DNA of 64,000 nt from Caenimonas sedimenti (GTDB taxonomy: Bacteria; Pseudomonadota; Gammaproteobacteria; Burkholderiales; Burkholderiaceae_C): positions 1 to 64,000 of the forward strand of contig NZ_VOBQ01000016.1 of the NCBI RefSeq assembly GCF_007833165.1, read 5' to 3'. The notes beneath the pieces were generated by a model. It had not been told where the DNA came from and ran no database searches. It saw nothing but the letters and a program-made list of their open reading frames with translations. Shown here in pieces: positions 50,814 to 59,664 of the stretch. Each line of letters starts with the position of its first letter. Position 1 is the first letter of the stretch. Both the position numbers and the translations under genes were made by a program.

Positions 50814-51736
50814 TGCAGCGCCCCCAGCCATTCCGCGAGCGCGCCCAGCGTCTCCGTATCGAGCCGGTCGTAGGAAGGCATGCGGGCGCCCGGCTTCACC
50901 ATCTGCACGTGCGCCAGCCAATGTTCGCGCGCCTGCGCGGTGTTCGGCAGGGTGCCGGCCGCCAGGTGCATGCGGCCGCCGAGGTGCGTGAGGTCCGGCC
51001 CCAGCCGGCTGTCCGCACCCACGCCGCGCACCGAGTGGCAGGCATCGCATCGCTGCGCCAGGAACGCATCCCGGCCCGCGGCCTGGCGCGGCGTGGCTGG
51101 CGACGCGGCCGGACGCGCCTGCGCAGCCAGCCACAGATCGAACGCCGCCGGCTCCTGCGCCACCACGTGGACGGCCATCAGCGCATGCTGCTCCCCGCAG
51201 AACTCCGCGCACTGGCCGCGGTAGACACCAGGTTGCGAAGCCGACAGCAGCAAGTGCTGGATGCGGCCCGGCAACATGTCCATCTTGCCCGCGAGCTGCG
51301 GGATCCAGAAGCTGTGGATGACGTCGGCACTGGCGAGTGCCAGGTAAACGGGCCGGCCGGTGGGGATGCGGATCTCGTTGGCGGTGAACACCTCGGCGCC
51401 GGTGGACGGATCGCGGTAGCGCACTTCCCACCACCACATGTGCGCGGTGACACCCACCACGAGTGCGCCCGCCGGGGGCGCCGGTTTCCAGGCCGGGCTG
51501 AGTGGCAACGACCAGGCGAACAGGGCGGCCAGCACCACCCCGGGAAACAGCACACCGCCACCCAGCACCCAGACGGCGGGCCGGACGGGGCCGCCCCGCC
51601 GGCGCAGCGCCCACGCCAGCAGGAACATGACCCCGGCGAAGATGACCGTGCCGCCGGCGATCAGGACCCAGCTCACCGTCTGGATCGCGGCGGCAGCTTC
51701 TCCCGCGGCCTGCAGCACACCGCCCTGCGCGCTCAT
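50810..51736 (-). CDS. Cytochrome c oxidase subunit II with C-terminal cytochrome c domain
   Basis: This 308-residue subunit II has two N-terminal helices, a periplasmic cupredoxin domain with the CuA ligands in CAEFCGEQHALM and a C-terminal cytochrome c domain (CDACH, residues about 230-305). It is the caa3 arrangement in which electrons enter through the attached haem c. It overlaps the cytochrome c gene upstream (ATGA) and the subunit I gene downstream (GTGA), so the three genes are coupled. Confidence 0.92.
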   Translation of the reverse strand: MSAQGGVLQAAGEAAAAIQTVSWVLIAGGTVIFAGVMFLLAWALRRRGGPVRPAVWVLGGGVLFPGVVLAALFAWSLPLSPAWKPAPPAGALVVGVTAHMWWWEVRYRDPSTGAEVFTANEIRIPTGRPVYLALASADVIHSFWIPQLAGKMDMLPGRIQHLLLSASQPGVYRGQCAEFCGEQHALMAVHVVAQEPAAFDLWLAAQARPAASPATPRQAAGRDAFLAQRCDACHSVRGVGADSRLGPDLTHLGGRMHLAAGTLPNTAQAREHWLAHVQMVKPGARMPSYDRLDTETLGALAEWLGALQ

Positions 51737-52095
51737 TCCAGCGAGAGCAGGTAGGCCGCCATCGCCTGCGCATCGGCCGGCGCGACACCCATGCTCGGCA
51801 TCAGCGTGCCCGGCACCAGTGCCTGCGGTGCGGCGATCCACTGCGCCAGAACTTCAGCACGGTTGGGCAGCCGGCCCGCGATGTAGCTGCGCCGGCCCCA
51901 GCGCTGCAGCGGCTGCGCGACGCCGCCGCCCGCGGAGGCCACCCCGGGGATGGTGTGGCAGGAACCGCATTGGTATTGCGTCAGCAACGCGCGCCCGCGC
52001 TCGATGCGCTGCGGATCGGATGGCTGCGCGGTCACAAGGGCGCAACTCGGCAGTAGCGCGAGCCACGCGGCAACGGCACGGAAATCGCAAGGCAT
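51733..52095 (-). CDS. Periplasmic monohaem cytochrome c
   Basis: This 120-residue protein has a signal peptide (from MPCDFRAVAAWLALLPSC) and one haem site, CGSCH, with a likely axial Met in LMPSMG near the end. Its C-terminal half resembles the cytochrome c domain of the next gene's product and that of the divergent dihaem cytochrome. It could deliver electrons to the oxidase. The start ATG at 52095 was chosen for the signal peptide; upstream frame codons are poor. Confidence 0.88.
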   Translation of the reverse strand: MPCDFRAVAAWLALLPSCALVTAQPSDPQRIERGRALLTQYQCGSCHTIPGVASAGGGVAQPLQRWGRRSYIAGRLPNRAEVLAQWIAAPQALVPGTLMPSMGVAPADAQAMAAYLLSLE

Positions 52096-52145
52096 CCTGG
52101 CATTCTGGCCCGCAGACGCTTTCCGTGGGCCAGAATCGGCGGCGC

Positions 52146-53003
52146 ATGCATAGCAAGAGAACAGTGCTGCTGACCGCCGCCGCCACCACGGCCGCGCTGG
52201 CCGTCGCCGCCGCGCTGGCCGCCGCGGTGGTGGTCTACGGGGGCCTCTACAACGTGGCCTCGACGCGCCAGCACCTGCAGCCCACGCACACCATGCTGGA
52301 ATTGGCAATGCGCCAGTCGGTGCGGCTGCGCGCCCGCGACATCGAGGAGCCGCCCTTGAGCGACGAGCGCATGGCCCTGCGCGGCGCCGCCTGCTTTCGC
52401 GACAAGTGCGTGCAGTGCCACGGCGCGCCAGGCGTCGCGCAGGGCGACATCGGCAAGAGCATGCAGCCGCTGCCCGGGCCGCTGGTCGATGCGAAGCAGC
52501 ATTGGCGCCCGCGCGAGTTGTACTGGGTGACGCGCCACGGCATCAAGATGAGTGGAATGCCTGCCTGGGAATACCGGCTGGCCGACAGCGAACTGTGGGA
52601 TGTGGTCGCCTTCATGCAGCGCCTGCCGGAGCTGAACGCGGTGGACTACGCGGCGTGGATCCAGCGTTCACCCGCCGCTCCATCCTGTGGCCGGGGGCCC
52701 GCGACGGCCATGCCCATGGTGGCCGTGGACGTGCAGCGCGGCCGCCAGGCATTGCACCAATTCGCTTGCACTGCCTGCCACGTCGTCCCCGGCATCACCG
52801 GCTCGTCACCGCATGTGGGGCCGACGCTGGAAGGCATGGGCCGGCGGCAGCTGATCGCCGGCACCCTCGCCAACACGCCGGAGAACATGGCCCGCTGGAT
52901 CATGGAAACGCAAAAAGTGAAGCCCGGTACCGCGATGCCCGAGCTGGGCGTGGCGCCGCAGGATGCGCGCGACATGGCCGCTTACCTGGCCACGCTCAGA
53001 TAG
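52146..53003 (+). CDS. Dihaem cytochrome c, membrane-anchored
   Basis: This 285-residue protein has an N-terminal membrane anchor (TAAATTAALAVAAALAAAVVVYGG) and two haem sites: CVQCH near residue 88 and CTACH near residue 204. The second domain closely resembles the cytochrome c domains of the divergent oxidase operon (NTPENMARWIMETQKVKPG). It is transcribed away from that operon with only 50 bases between them, so both may share control. It is a probable electron donor. Confidence 0.9.
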   Translation: MHSKRTVLLTAAATTAALAVAAALAAAVVVYGGLYNVASTRQHLQPTHTMLELAMRQSVRLRARDIEEPPLSDERMALRGAACFRDKCVQCHGAPGVAQGDIGKSMQPLPGPLVDAKQHWRPRELYWVTRHGIKMSGMPAWEYRLADSELWDVVAFMQRLPELNAVDYAAWIQRSPAAPSCGRGPATAMPMVAVDVQRGRQALHQFACTACHVVPGITGSSPHVGPTLEGMGRRQLIAGTLANTPENMARWIMETQKVKPGTAMPELGVAPQDARDMAAYLATLR

Positions 53004-53013
53004 TCGTGCCTTC

Positions 53014-53050
53014 CTCCCTCTCCCTCCGGGAGAGGGCCGGGGTGAGGGCG
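53014..53050. repeat. REP-like palindromic unit
   Basis: CCCTCTCCCTCCGGGAGAGG followed by GCCGGGGTGAGGGCG is a GC-rich palindromic unit of the same family as those at 40928 and 62301. It lies between a cytochrome gene and the PhoD gene and does not enter any reading frame here. Confidence 0.8.
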
Positions 53051-53185
53051 CCGCGGCGGCGCGCCAATCAGCACTCTCGTAGGCTGACACCGACGCGTCG
53101 CTTGCATCCTCTCCTACCGGTTCGAAGGCCTTGCACACGCTCAAATGCCTGAGCCGCAGGCCTGTCGCTTGCCGGAAGGAAAGCG

Positions 53186-54946
53186 ATGGCGTCAGGTACG
53201 AGAGCGGCAACCCAGCAGCAGGCGCAAACGCAGGACGCGGCAGAACGCATCGTCCGGCTCTCGCGAAGATCACTGATCCGTGACGCTTTCCTGTTGGCGG
53301 TGGGTGTGGCTTCCGGCGGCGCCCTGGTCGGTTGCGGCGGTGGTGGCGGCGGCGATCCTGGTGGCGGCGCCGGCGACAGCAACGATGCCCTCGTCGAATC
53401 GGCCATGGCGGCCGGCGCGCCCTTCGCGCATGGCGTCGCCAGCGGCGACCCGCTGCAGGACCGCGTGATGCTCTGGACCCGCGCCAGCATGGCCGCCCCC
53501 GGCGTGGTGAACGTCACGTGGGAGCTCGCGCTGGATTCGAACTTCGGCGCCATCGTCAAGCAGGGCACCGTCGCCACCGGCCCGGAGCTGGACTACACCG
53601 TCAAGGTCGACGCCACGGGCCTGCAGCCCGGGACCACCTACTTCTACCGCTTCGCCGTCGGCACGAGCTTCTCCAACAAGGGCCGCACGCGCACCTTGCC
53701 CGCCGACGCCATCGATCGCCTGCGGCTCGGCGTGTTCTCGTGCGCCAACTTCCCGGCGGGCTACTTCAACGCCTATGGCCACGCCGCGCGCCGCGGCGAC
53801 ATCGACTATGCGCTGCACCTGGGCGACTACATCTACGAGTACGGGGTGCTCGGCTATGCCTCGCAGCTCGCCATCGCGATCGACCGCGTGTCCGAGCCGA
53901 GCCACGAGACCCTGACGCTGGACGACTACCGCAAGCGACATGCGCAGTACAAGAGTGACCCGGACCTGCGCGCCTTCCACGCGACGCTGCCGATGATCGC
54001 GCTGTGGGACGACCACGACGTCGCCAACAACACCTGGCTGCGCGGGGCCGAGAACCATTCCGACGGCGAAGGCGTTTTCGAGGCCCGCCGTGCCGCGGCC
54101 GTCCAGGCCTTTCACGAGTGGCTGCCCACGCGCCTGCCCGACCCGTCGAACCCGCTGAAGATCTACCGCAGCTTCAGCTTCGGCAAGCTCGCGTCGCTGC
54201 ACATGCTGGACACCCGGCTCGTGGGCCGCGACCAGCAGCAGACGCTGGCCGAGTTCGTCGATGGCAAGGCGCAAGGCCCGGACCGCCAGTTGCTCGGCGT
54301 GGAGCAGGCGGCCTGGCTCACCGCGCAGATGCAGGCCTCGCCAGCCACGTGGGAGGTGCTGGGGCAGCAGGTGCTGATGGCCCGCATGGAGGTGCCGCTG
54401 ACCGTGGCGAGCACCTTCGACCTGGCCACGCTGACGGAATACCTGCTCGCGAAGGCCACCCCCGAGAACCTGCGCAGCGACAACCAGCGCGCCCTGGTGC
54501 AGCAGCGCCGCGTGCCCTACAACCTCGATGCCTGGGACGGCTACCCCGCGGCCCGCGAGTCGGTGCTGGCCGTGGCGAAGAGCCGCAACAAGAATCTCAT
54601 CTCGCTGGCTGGCGACACGCACAACGCCTGGGCCAGTGACCTGACGGACGCCACTGGTGCGAACGTGGGTGTGGAATTCGCGACGGCCTCCGTCAGCTCA
54701 CCGGGGTTCGAACGGCTGCTGCCCCTGATCTCCTCGACCATCCTCGAAGACGCGTTTCCCGAGATGGTGCCGGACCTGCGCTATGCCGAAACCAGCAAGC
54801 GTGGCTACCTGCTGGTGACGCTCACGCCGACCGAGGCGCGCGGGGACTGGATCCAGGTGAGCACCGTGCTCACGCGGGATTACAGCGCGGGGGTGGCGAT
54901 GAGCCTGCGGGCCGGGGTGGGGGAGCGGAAGATTTCCGGCGTCTAG
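53186..54946 (+). CDS. PhoD-family alkaline phosphatase/phosphodiesterase
   Basis: This 586-residue exported protein has a twin-arginine-like signal (RRSLIRDAFLLAVG, near residues 27-40), a lipobox-like VGCG, a Gly-rich spacer and a PhoD metallophosphatase domain with metal motifs FSCAN, HLGDYIYEY and WDDHDVANN, then GDTHN near the end. It likely hydrolyses phosphate esters or diesters outside the cytoplasm. It begins after GGAAGGAAAGCG. No Pho box was identified. Confidence 0.92.
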   Translation: MASGTRAATQQQAQTQDAAERIVRLSRRSLIRDAFLLAVGVASGGALVGCGGGGGGDPGGGAGDSNDALVESAMAAGAPFAHGVASGDPLQDRVMLWTRASMAAPGVVNVTWELALDSNFGAIVKQGTVATGPELDYTVKVDATGLQPGTTYFYRFAVGTSFSNKGRTRTLPADAIDRLRLGVFSCANFPAGYFNAYGHAARRGDIDYALHLGDYIYEYGVLGYASQLAIAIDRVSEPSHETLTLDDYRKRHAQYKSDPDLRAFHATLPMIALWDDHDVANNTWLRGAENHSDGEGVFEARRAAAVQAFHEWLPTRLPDPSNPLKIYRSFSFGKLASLHMLDTRLVGRDQQQTLAEFVDGKAQGPDRQLLGVEQAAWLTAQMQASPATWEVLGQQVLMARMEVPLTVASTFDLATLTEYLLAKATPENLRSDNQRALVQQRRVPYNLDAWDGYPAARESVLAVAKSRNKNLISLAGDTHNAWASDLTDATGANVGVEFATASVSSPGFERLLPLISSTILEDAFPEMVPDLRYAETSKRGYLLVTLTPTEARGDWIQVSTVLTRDYSAGVAMSLRAGVGERKISGV

Positions 54947-54957
54947 CCGCGGAAATC

Positions 54958-55031
54958 TGGAGCGGGTGAAGGGAATCGAACCCTCGTATGAAGCTTGGGA
55001 AGCTGCCGTTCTACCATTGAACTACACCCGC
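54958..55031 (-). tRNA. tRNA-Gly (anticodon CCC)
   Basis: The minus strand reads GCGGGTGTAGTTCAATGG and continues to a cloverleaf ending TTCACCCGCT plus an encoded CCA (54958-54960). The anticodon loop TTCCCAA gives CCC, and the T-arm is GGGTTCGATTCCC. The whole 74 bases resemble E. coli glyU. The anticodon stem reads GCAGC against GCTTC, which leaves a C28-U42 mismatch. Confidence 0.96.
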
Positions 55032-55078
55032 GCAGGAGCAGATTCTACCGGCATCCAAAGCGCCATATCAGTACCGGT

Positions 55079-57664
55079 TCAGGGCACCGAAGACAGCTCC
55101 ACCGCCAGGTCGTCGAACTGCGCCTTCTGCACCCGCGTCAGCGTATCCGTCCCCCCGCCGCCCTGCGCCGGCCGCACGGTGAAGGTCGACCCCACCCGCG
55201 CAATCACCCAATCCGCCCGCTTCCCCGGATACACCACCGTGTTCACCCCGAGCCCGCCATCGATCTTGCAATCCGGATCGCTCAGCGCGCGGTGAATGGT
55301 GTCGTTGCCGGCCCAGGTGCGGATGTTCTTGCTCCCGTTGCGGGTCGGGATCGTCAGGCTGCGGCGGAAGTCGGTGGCCAGGTTGATCTGGAGCGGGACA
55401 TTGACGAAGTAGTAGCCCGCGAAGGGGAAGGGCGCCGCCTTCAAGACGGTGCTCACCATCGCCACGTAGTTGATCAGGCCATTGGGCGTGCGATACGGCA
55501 TGAACGCAGGCACTGCCTGGCCGGTGGAACGGTTGCCGCCGACGTTGGCGTTCGCATAGTCGATGATCCTGGGCGCCATGCCGCTGAACTGCGCGTTGCC
55601 CATCGCCGCATAGAGGCGCCCCGTGCCGTCGTTCACCAGCAGGAAGTTGCCGCTCGGCTGCGTCAGGGTCACCGTGAAGCCGAAGGTGTTGACCATCACG
55701 ATGGAATCGATGCCGCTGCCGTCCAGGTCGACCAGCCGCAGTGTGTAGTCGATATGGCGCGACTGCTTGTCGTATTCGGGCGCCAGCACGTCGGTCTGGT
55801 CGTGGAACACGGTGTTGCCCTGGTTCACCAGCAATTGCAGCGCGGAGCGCTGCAGGCCGCCGGCGCCGCTCCAGATCTCCTGGCCCGCGATGATGTCGGG
55901 CCGGCCATCCTGGTTCAGGTCGGTGGTGTACAGGCGCGAGGTGTGCGTCTTCGAATGCGGATCCCACTGGCTGCTGAAGCCGGCGTATTCCGCCTTGTCG
56001 TTGAAGTAGGGCTTGGGCAGCAGGATGCCCGGGGTCACCAGCTTCGTGCCATCGTAGCGGAAGATGTAGTTCAGCATCGGGTTCGTCGGCGACCAGCTCG
56101 TCGGCGGGGTGGCGCCGAAGCTGCTGTCGCCGATGGCGACCCAGTCTTGCGAATCGGGACCGAACTTGCCCGCCACCACCGACATGCCGCCGGGGTCCCC
56201 GATGCCCTCGTCCACGGTGAAATTGCTGCCGTTCCAGGTGTAGACCACGTTGAAGCCGGCGCCCTGGCCGTTCTGGCCGCTGCCGCCGAACGAGCGGGCG
56301 ATGATGCGGGTCTGGCCGCCGAGCTGCACCACGCGCGAGTCATGGTTCATCACGGCGTCCGGCAACACGATGCGGTTGAAACCGCCGTCGGCGCGCGACA
56401 TGAACGCGGTGCTCGCCTGCCAGAGGAAGGGGCTTTCATTGTGGGCGGGGAAGACCAGGTCTTCGCGGCCATCGCCGTTGAAGTCGGCGGTGAGCACGCT
56501 GCCCGCGCCGTTGGTGTCGGGGTTCCCCAGGACCGCCGTCGATGCCTCGAGCAGGCGGCCGTCAGCCTGCTGCTGCAGCAAGACGGCCCGCACGGTCGTC
56601 ACGCTGGTCGCGGTGTTGCTGAAGCCGGAGTAGGCCCAGCCCGCCATCGCCACGCCTTCCAGCTGGTTGCTGCCGGTGCGGATGTTGCCCCAGAAGGGGA
56701 TGAGTGACGACGAGGTGGTGCTCGTGGGCACCCAGCTGCCCGCCGCCGTGAGCATGGGCGTGAGGTCCAGGCTGGGCAGCGAGGCGAGGTCGCGGCCCGT
56801 GGGCGTGGTGCCGCCGAACACGAAGCGCTGCAGGGCGACCTTGCTGCCGTCGGGCAGGGTCAGCTGCGCGGTGTTCCCGGACGAGGCGGCGAAGGTCACG
56901 GTGCCATGGCTGGCCGATTGCGCCGGCGGCTTGTAGGCGCCCGTGAGCGTCTGGCCATTCGCGAACTGCAGCAGCTGGCCGGAGCCTGACATGCCATCGC
57001 TGGCCAGGGGCGCGACCGCGGTGTACCAGACGGGCTGGCCGCTGGCGTCGTAAAGATAGGTGCCGATCGAGAGCTGGCCGCCCTGCGCCTCCACGTAGAA
57101 ACCGCGGCCGCTCTGGCCCGAGTTCCACCACACGCCGTTCTGGAAGCCGGCGGCCGTGCCGCCAGTGCCGAAACTGAATTTCTGGATGGCGACGGTCTGC
57201 GCCGCGCCGCTGGTGGGCTGGATCGTCAGCGCGCCACTGGTGGCCGAGCTGAACGCCAGCGAAACGTTGGCTGGTGTGGTGTTGCCGGTCGGTGCCTTGT
57301 AAGCGCCCAACAGGGTCTGGCCTCCGGAATAGCGCAGGATGGCGCCGGTGAACGCGCCGTCGGGCTGTTGCGTGAGCAGGCCCGAGTACCAGACGGAGAC
57401 CCCGCCGGTCTCGTACATGTAGAGGGTCAGGATCAGCTGGTTGCCCTGCAGCTCCAGCGTGTAGCCCCGGCCGCTTTCGGCGGGGTTCCACCAGATGCCG
57501 TCCTGCGGGGTGATGTTGGCTGGCGTCAGCGCCTTGATGGCGGCGTCCGGCCCGGGGGGCGCGGTGGACGAGCCCCCGCCGCAGCCGGCGAAAGTCAGGG
57601 CGACCAGCAGGGCGGTCACCCAAAGCCGGAGCGTGTGCGCGAAGGCGCCGGGCGGTGTGGCCAT
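55079..57664 (-). CDS. Large secreted FG-GAP/VCBS-type protein with tandem N-terminal repeats
   Basis: This 861-residue protein has a lipoprotein-like signal (LLVALTFAGCGGGSS) and two copies of an about 120-residue module (DGIWWNPAESGRGYTLELQG and GVWWNSGQSGRGFYVEAQGG). These are followed by FG-GAP-like repeats (DFNGDGREDL, DLNQDGRPDII, DLDGSGIDSIVM) and a C-terminal domain (KNIRTWAGNDTIHRALSD, GGLGVNTVVYPG) like the RTX/M10 calcium-binding end of secreted proteins. The domain mix suggests a cell-surface or released adhesin. The specific role is unknown. Confidence 0.82.
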   Translation of the reverse strand: MATPPGAFAHTLRLWVTALLVALTFAGCGGGSSTAPPGPDAAIKALTPANITPQDGIWWNPAESGRGYTLELQGNQLILTLYMYETGGVSVWYSGLLTQQPDGAFTGAILRYSGGQTLLGAYKAPTGNTTPANVSLAFSSATSGALTIQPTSGAAQTVAIQKFSFGTGGTAAGFQNGVWWNSGQSGRGFYVEAQGGQLSIGTYLYDASGQPVWYTAVAPLASDGMSGSGQLLQFANGQTLTGAYKPPAQSASHGTVTFAASSGNTAQLTLPDGSKVALQRFVFGGTTPTGRDLASLPSLDLTPMLTAAGSWVPTSTTSSSLIPFWGNIRTGSNQLEGVAMAGWAYSGFSNTATSVTTVRAVLLQQQADGRLLEASTAVLGNPDTNGAGSVLTADFNGDGREDLVFPAHNESPFLWQASTAFMSRADGGFNRIVLPDAVMNHDSRVVQLGGQTRIIARSFGGSGQNGQGAGFNVVYTWNGSNFTVDEGIGDPGGMSVVAGKFGPDSQDWVAIGDSSFGATPPTSWSPTNPMLNYIFRYDGTKLVTPGILLPKPYFNDKAEYAGFSSQWDPHSKTHTSRLYTTDLNQDGRPDIIAGQEIWSGAGGLQRSALQLLVNQGNTVFHDQTDVLAPEYDKQSRHIDYTLRLVDLDGSGIDSIVMVNTFGFTVTLTQPSGNFLLVNDGTGRLYAAMGNAQFSGMAPRIIDYANANVGGNRSTGQAVPAFMPYRTPNGLINYVAMVSTVLKAAPFPFAGYYFVNVPLQINLATDFRRSLTIPTRNGSKNIRTWAGNDTIHRALSDPDCKIDGGLGVNTVVYPGKRADWVIARVGSTFTVRPAQGGGGTDTLTRVQKAQFDDLAVELSSVP

Positions 57665-57751
57665 TCGTCATCTCCTCCTCGCTGTGCCGCGAGCGGGGCC
57701 AGTGTAATCAGGCATGCCCGAGCGCGGCAACCCCCCAACTGGTGCACGCCG

Positions 57752-58744
57752 TCAGTCCGCGGCGCGGGCCGCGAACTGCTTTGCCGCGAAGGCCCAGGCC
57801 AGCCGCGACGCGTCCGGCCCGAGCGAATCGCTGTAGGCCATCCCGTTTGCGCCACCGCTCCACGCATGGCCCAGTGCCGCGATGTCGACGAACGAGGCCA
57901 CGATGCGGCGCCCGCGCGAGAAGTCCGTCACGACCATCGGGTGCCGCTGGCCGCGCTGCTGCGTGCGGGGCCGGCCCGCCTTGGCTTGCGCCGCATCCGC
58001 CCAAAGCTGCACCGTCGCCCGCCCGTTGCTGGCCGCGACCACGCCATCGCGGCCGCCTTGAATGACCAGGAGAGCAGGCCACGCCACACTGGGGTCTGCG
58101 GGCGCCGGCAAGGGCGCCGGGCCGCGGCGGCCCCGCATGGCCTGCATGGCGGTCGCGGTCGACGAGGCCGTGCCCGGCGGAACGCCGGAATGCATGACCA
58201 CCGCCTTGAAGCGCTCGGGTGCATGGGTGGCGACGAGCGCCGCCATGCTGGCGCCGGCGGACAGCCCCGCCACCGCGATCCGGTCCCGGTCGGCGCCGTG
58301 CAGCAGGCAGGCCTGGTCGATGGCTTTCATGATCAGGGCCACTTCGGCCCGGGCGCGGCCATTGCGCGTTTCGTACCAGTTCCAGCAGCCCTGCACGTTG
58401 CTGATGCGGTCCTGTTCCGGATAGAGCACCAGGAAGCGGTGCTGGCGGGCGATGCGGTTCATGCGCGTGCTCGCGGCGAAAGCATCGGCGTCCTGGCCGC
58501 AGCCGTGCAGCATCACCAGCAGGGGCAATCTTTCGCGTGACGTGACGCCGGGCGGCCGGTAGAGGCGGAAACGCCGCGCGCCCGCCGCGCCCATCGTGAT
58601 GCCAGCGATCCAGTCGCCGGGCGTCGTCATCCTGGGCCTGCTGGCGGCGATCGCCTTGCGGGCCAGGCCCTGGGCCTGCCGGCCCGGCTTCAGGGTGCTC
58701 TTGAGGAGCCTGGTCCACGCGGAGTAAGAGTTGCGCCTGGCCAT
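57752..58744 (-). CDS. PHB-depolymerase-family esterase
   Basis: This 330-residue alpha/beta-hydrolase has the oxyanion HGCGQDADAF segment, a nucleophile elbow GLSAGAS, an acid at GGRDGVV and a catalytic His in ALGHAWSGG. These match the PHB-depolymerase (LpqC) family. Family members cut short polyester or feruloyl-type bonds. There is no clear signal peptide, only an arginine-rich N-terminus, so location is unsure. It diverges from the next plus-strand gene. Confidence 0.88.
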   Translation of the reverse strand: MARRNSYSAWTRLLKSTLKPGRQAQGLARKAIAASRPRMTTPGDWIAGITMGAAGARRFRLYRPPGVTSRERLPLLVMLHGCGQDADAFAASTRMNRIARQHRFLVLYPEQDRISNVQGCWNWYETRNGRARAEVALIMKAIDQACLLHGADRDRIAVAGLSAGASMAALVATHAPERFKAVVMHSGVPPGTASSTATAMQAMRGRRGPAPLPAPADPSVAWPALLVIQGGRDGVVAASNGRATVQLWADAAQAKAGRPRTQQRGQRHPMVVTDFSRGRRIVASFVDIAALGHAWSGGANGMAYSDSLGPDASRLAWAFAAKQFAARAAD

Positions 58745-58877
58745 TGGCGCATTGTGTGGGCCTGTGTCGAACGGGCACCCTGGTAGGTAGTCCTACGTGG
58801 GCGCGATCTGACGTTGCCACTCCAATCGCCCCTGGGACGCGCCCTTCAGCGTATTCTGGTGCATCAAGGAGCTGCGC

Positions 58878-59531
58878 ATGTGGTTCAAGCGGATCGGGGT
58901 TGCCGCGGTATTCGCGCTGGCCGCGCTGGGGCTGTGGGGACTCGTGCGCGTCACCGACCTCGGTGCGCTCGTCTCCGGCAAGCCCGCGGCCCAGGTGGCC
59001 GGCGGCCTGCCGGTGGTGATGACCACCAACGGCGGCCGCCTCGAAGTCTCCAGCGTGACGGTCTATGAGCGCTTCAAGCGCACCGATGCGCTCAAGCTCT
59101 TCGGCATGGACATTCCGGGCACCACCGCCGACACCCACCTGCAGCTGCGGGTGGTGTACCGCTACTACATCGACATGGAGAAGTCCTGGCCGCTGCAACC
59201 GCTGGAGGGTGGCCGCTGGCTGGTGCGCGCGGGGCAGGTGAAGCCGTCGCTGCCGGTGGCCTTCGACACGCGCGACCTCGAGGTGTACACCGACAAGGGC
59301 TGGCTGCGCCTGGATGCCCAGCGCAACGTCACCGGGCTGCTGCGTACCCTGTCGCCCGAGCTGGAGGCCCGCGCGAGGACGGCGGCCTATCAGCAGCTGG
59401 CGACCGACGCGGGGCGCAAGGCTGTCGCCGACTTCGTGCGCACCTGGCTGCTGGCGGCCAGGCAGGTGCCGGACGCGGGCAAGGCCAGGGTGCTGGTGCT
59501 GTTCCCGGGCGAGGTGCCGCAGCTGGATTGA
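58878..59531 (+). CDS. Membrane-anchored protein of unknown function
   Basis: This 217-residue protein has an N-terminal helix (VAAVFALAALGLWGLV) and a mostly soluble remainder containing TNGGRLEVSSVTVYERFKR, RVVYRYYIDMEKSW and PVAFDTRDLEVYTDKGWLRL. The pattern of beta-strands and a final helical region is reminiscent of DUF4230-like membrane-anchored proteins, but I do not recognise it with certainty. It precedes alaS by 133 bases. Confidence 0.7.
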   Translation: MWFKRIGVAAVFALAALGLWGLVRVTDLGALVSGKPAAQVAGGLPVVMTTNGGRLEVSSVTVYERFKRTDALKLFGMDIPGTTADTHLQLRVVYRYYIDMEKSWPLQPLEGGRWLVRAGQVKPSLPVAFDTRDLEVYTDKGWLRLDAQRNVTGLLRTLSPELEARARTAAYQQLATDAGRKAVADFVRTWLLAARQVPDAGKARVLVLFPGEVPQLD

Positions 59532-59591
59532 GCTGCCGCGGCAGATGGAACTTCTGCCGGCGCGGGCGCAGCACTGGGCGGCCCCCGAACC

Positions 59592-59597
59592 TATAAT
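59592..59597 (+). promoter_or_regulatory. Possible -10 box of the alaS promoter
   Basis: TATAAT is a perfect sigma70 -10 hexamer about 68 bases before the alaS start in a locally AT-rich patch. No good -35 hexamer is seen at 16-18 bases upstream, so the promoter would depend on other contacts. Support is limited to the hexamer and its position. Confidence 0.4.
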
Positions 59598-59664
59598 CAA
59601 AAACTCAGCCGAATCAAGCAGTTAGCGCGTCCTCGCCCGGGGGCGCGCGCCTTTCCCGCCCCCA

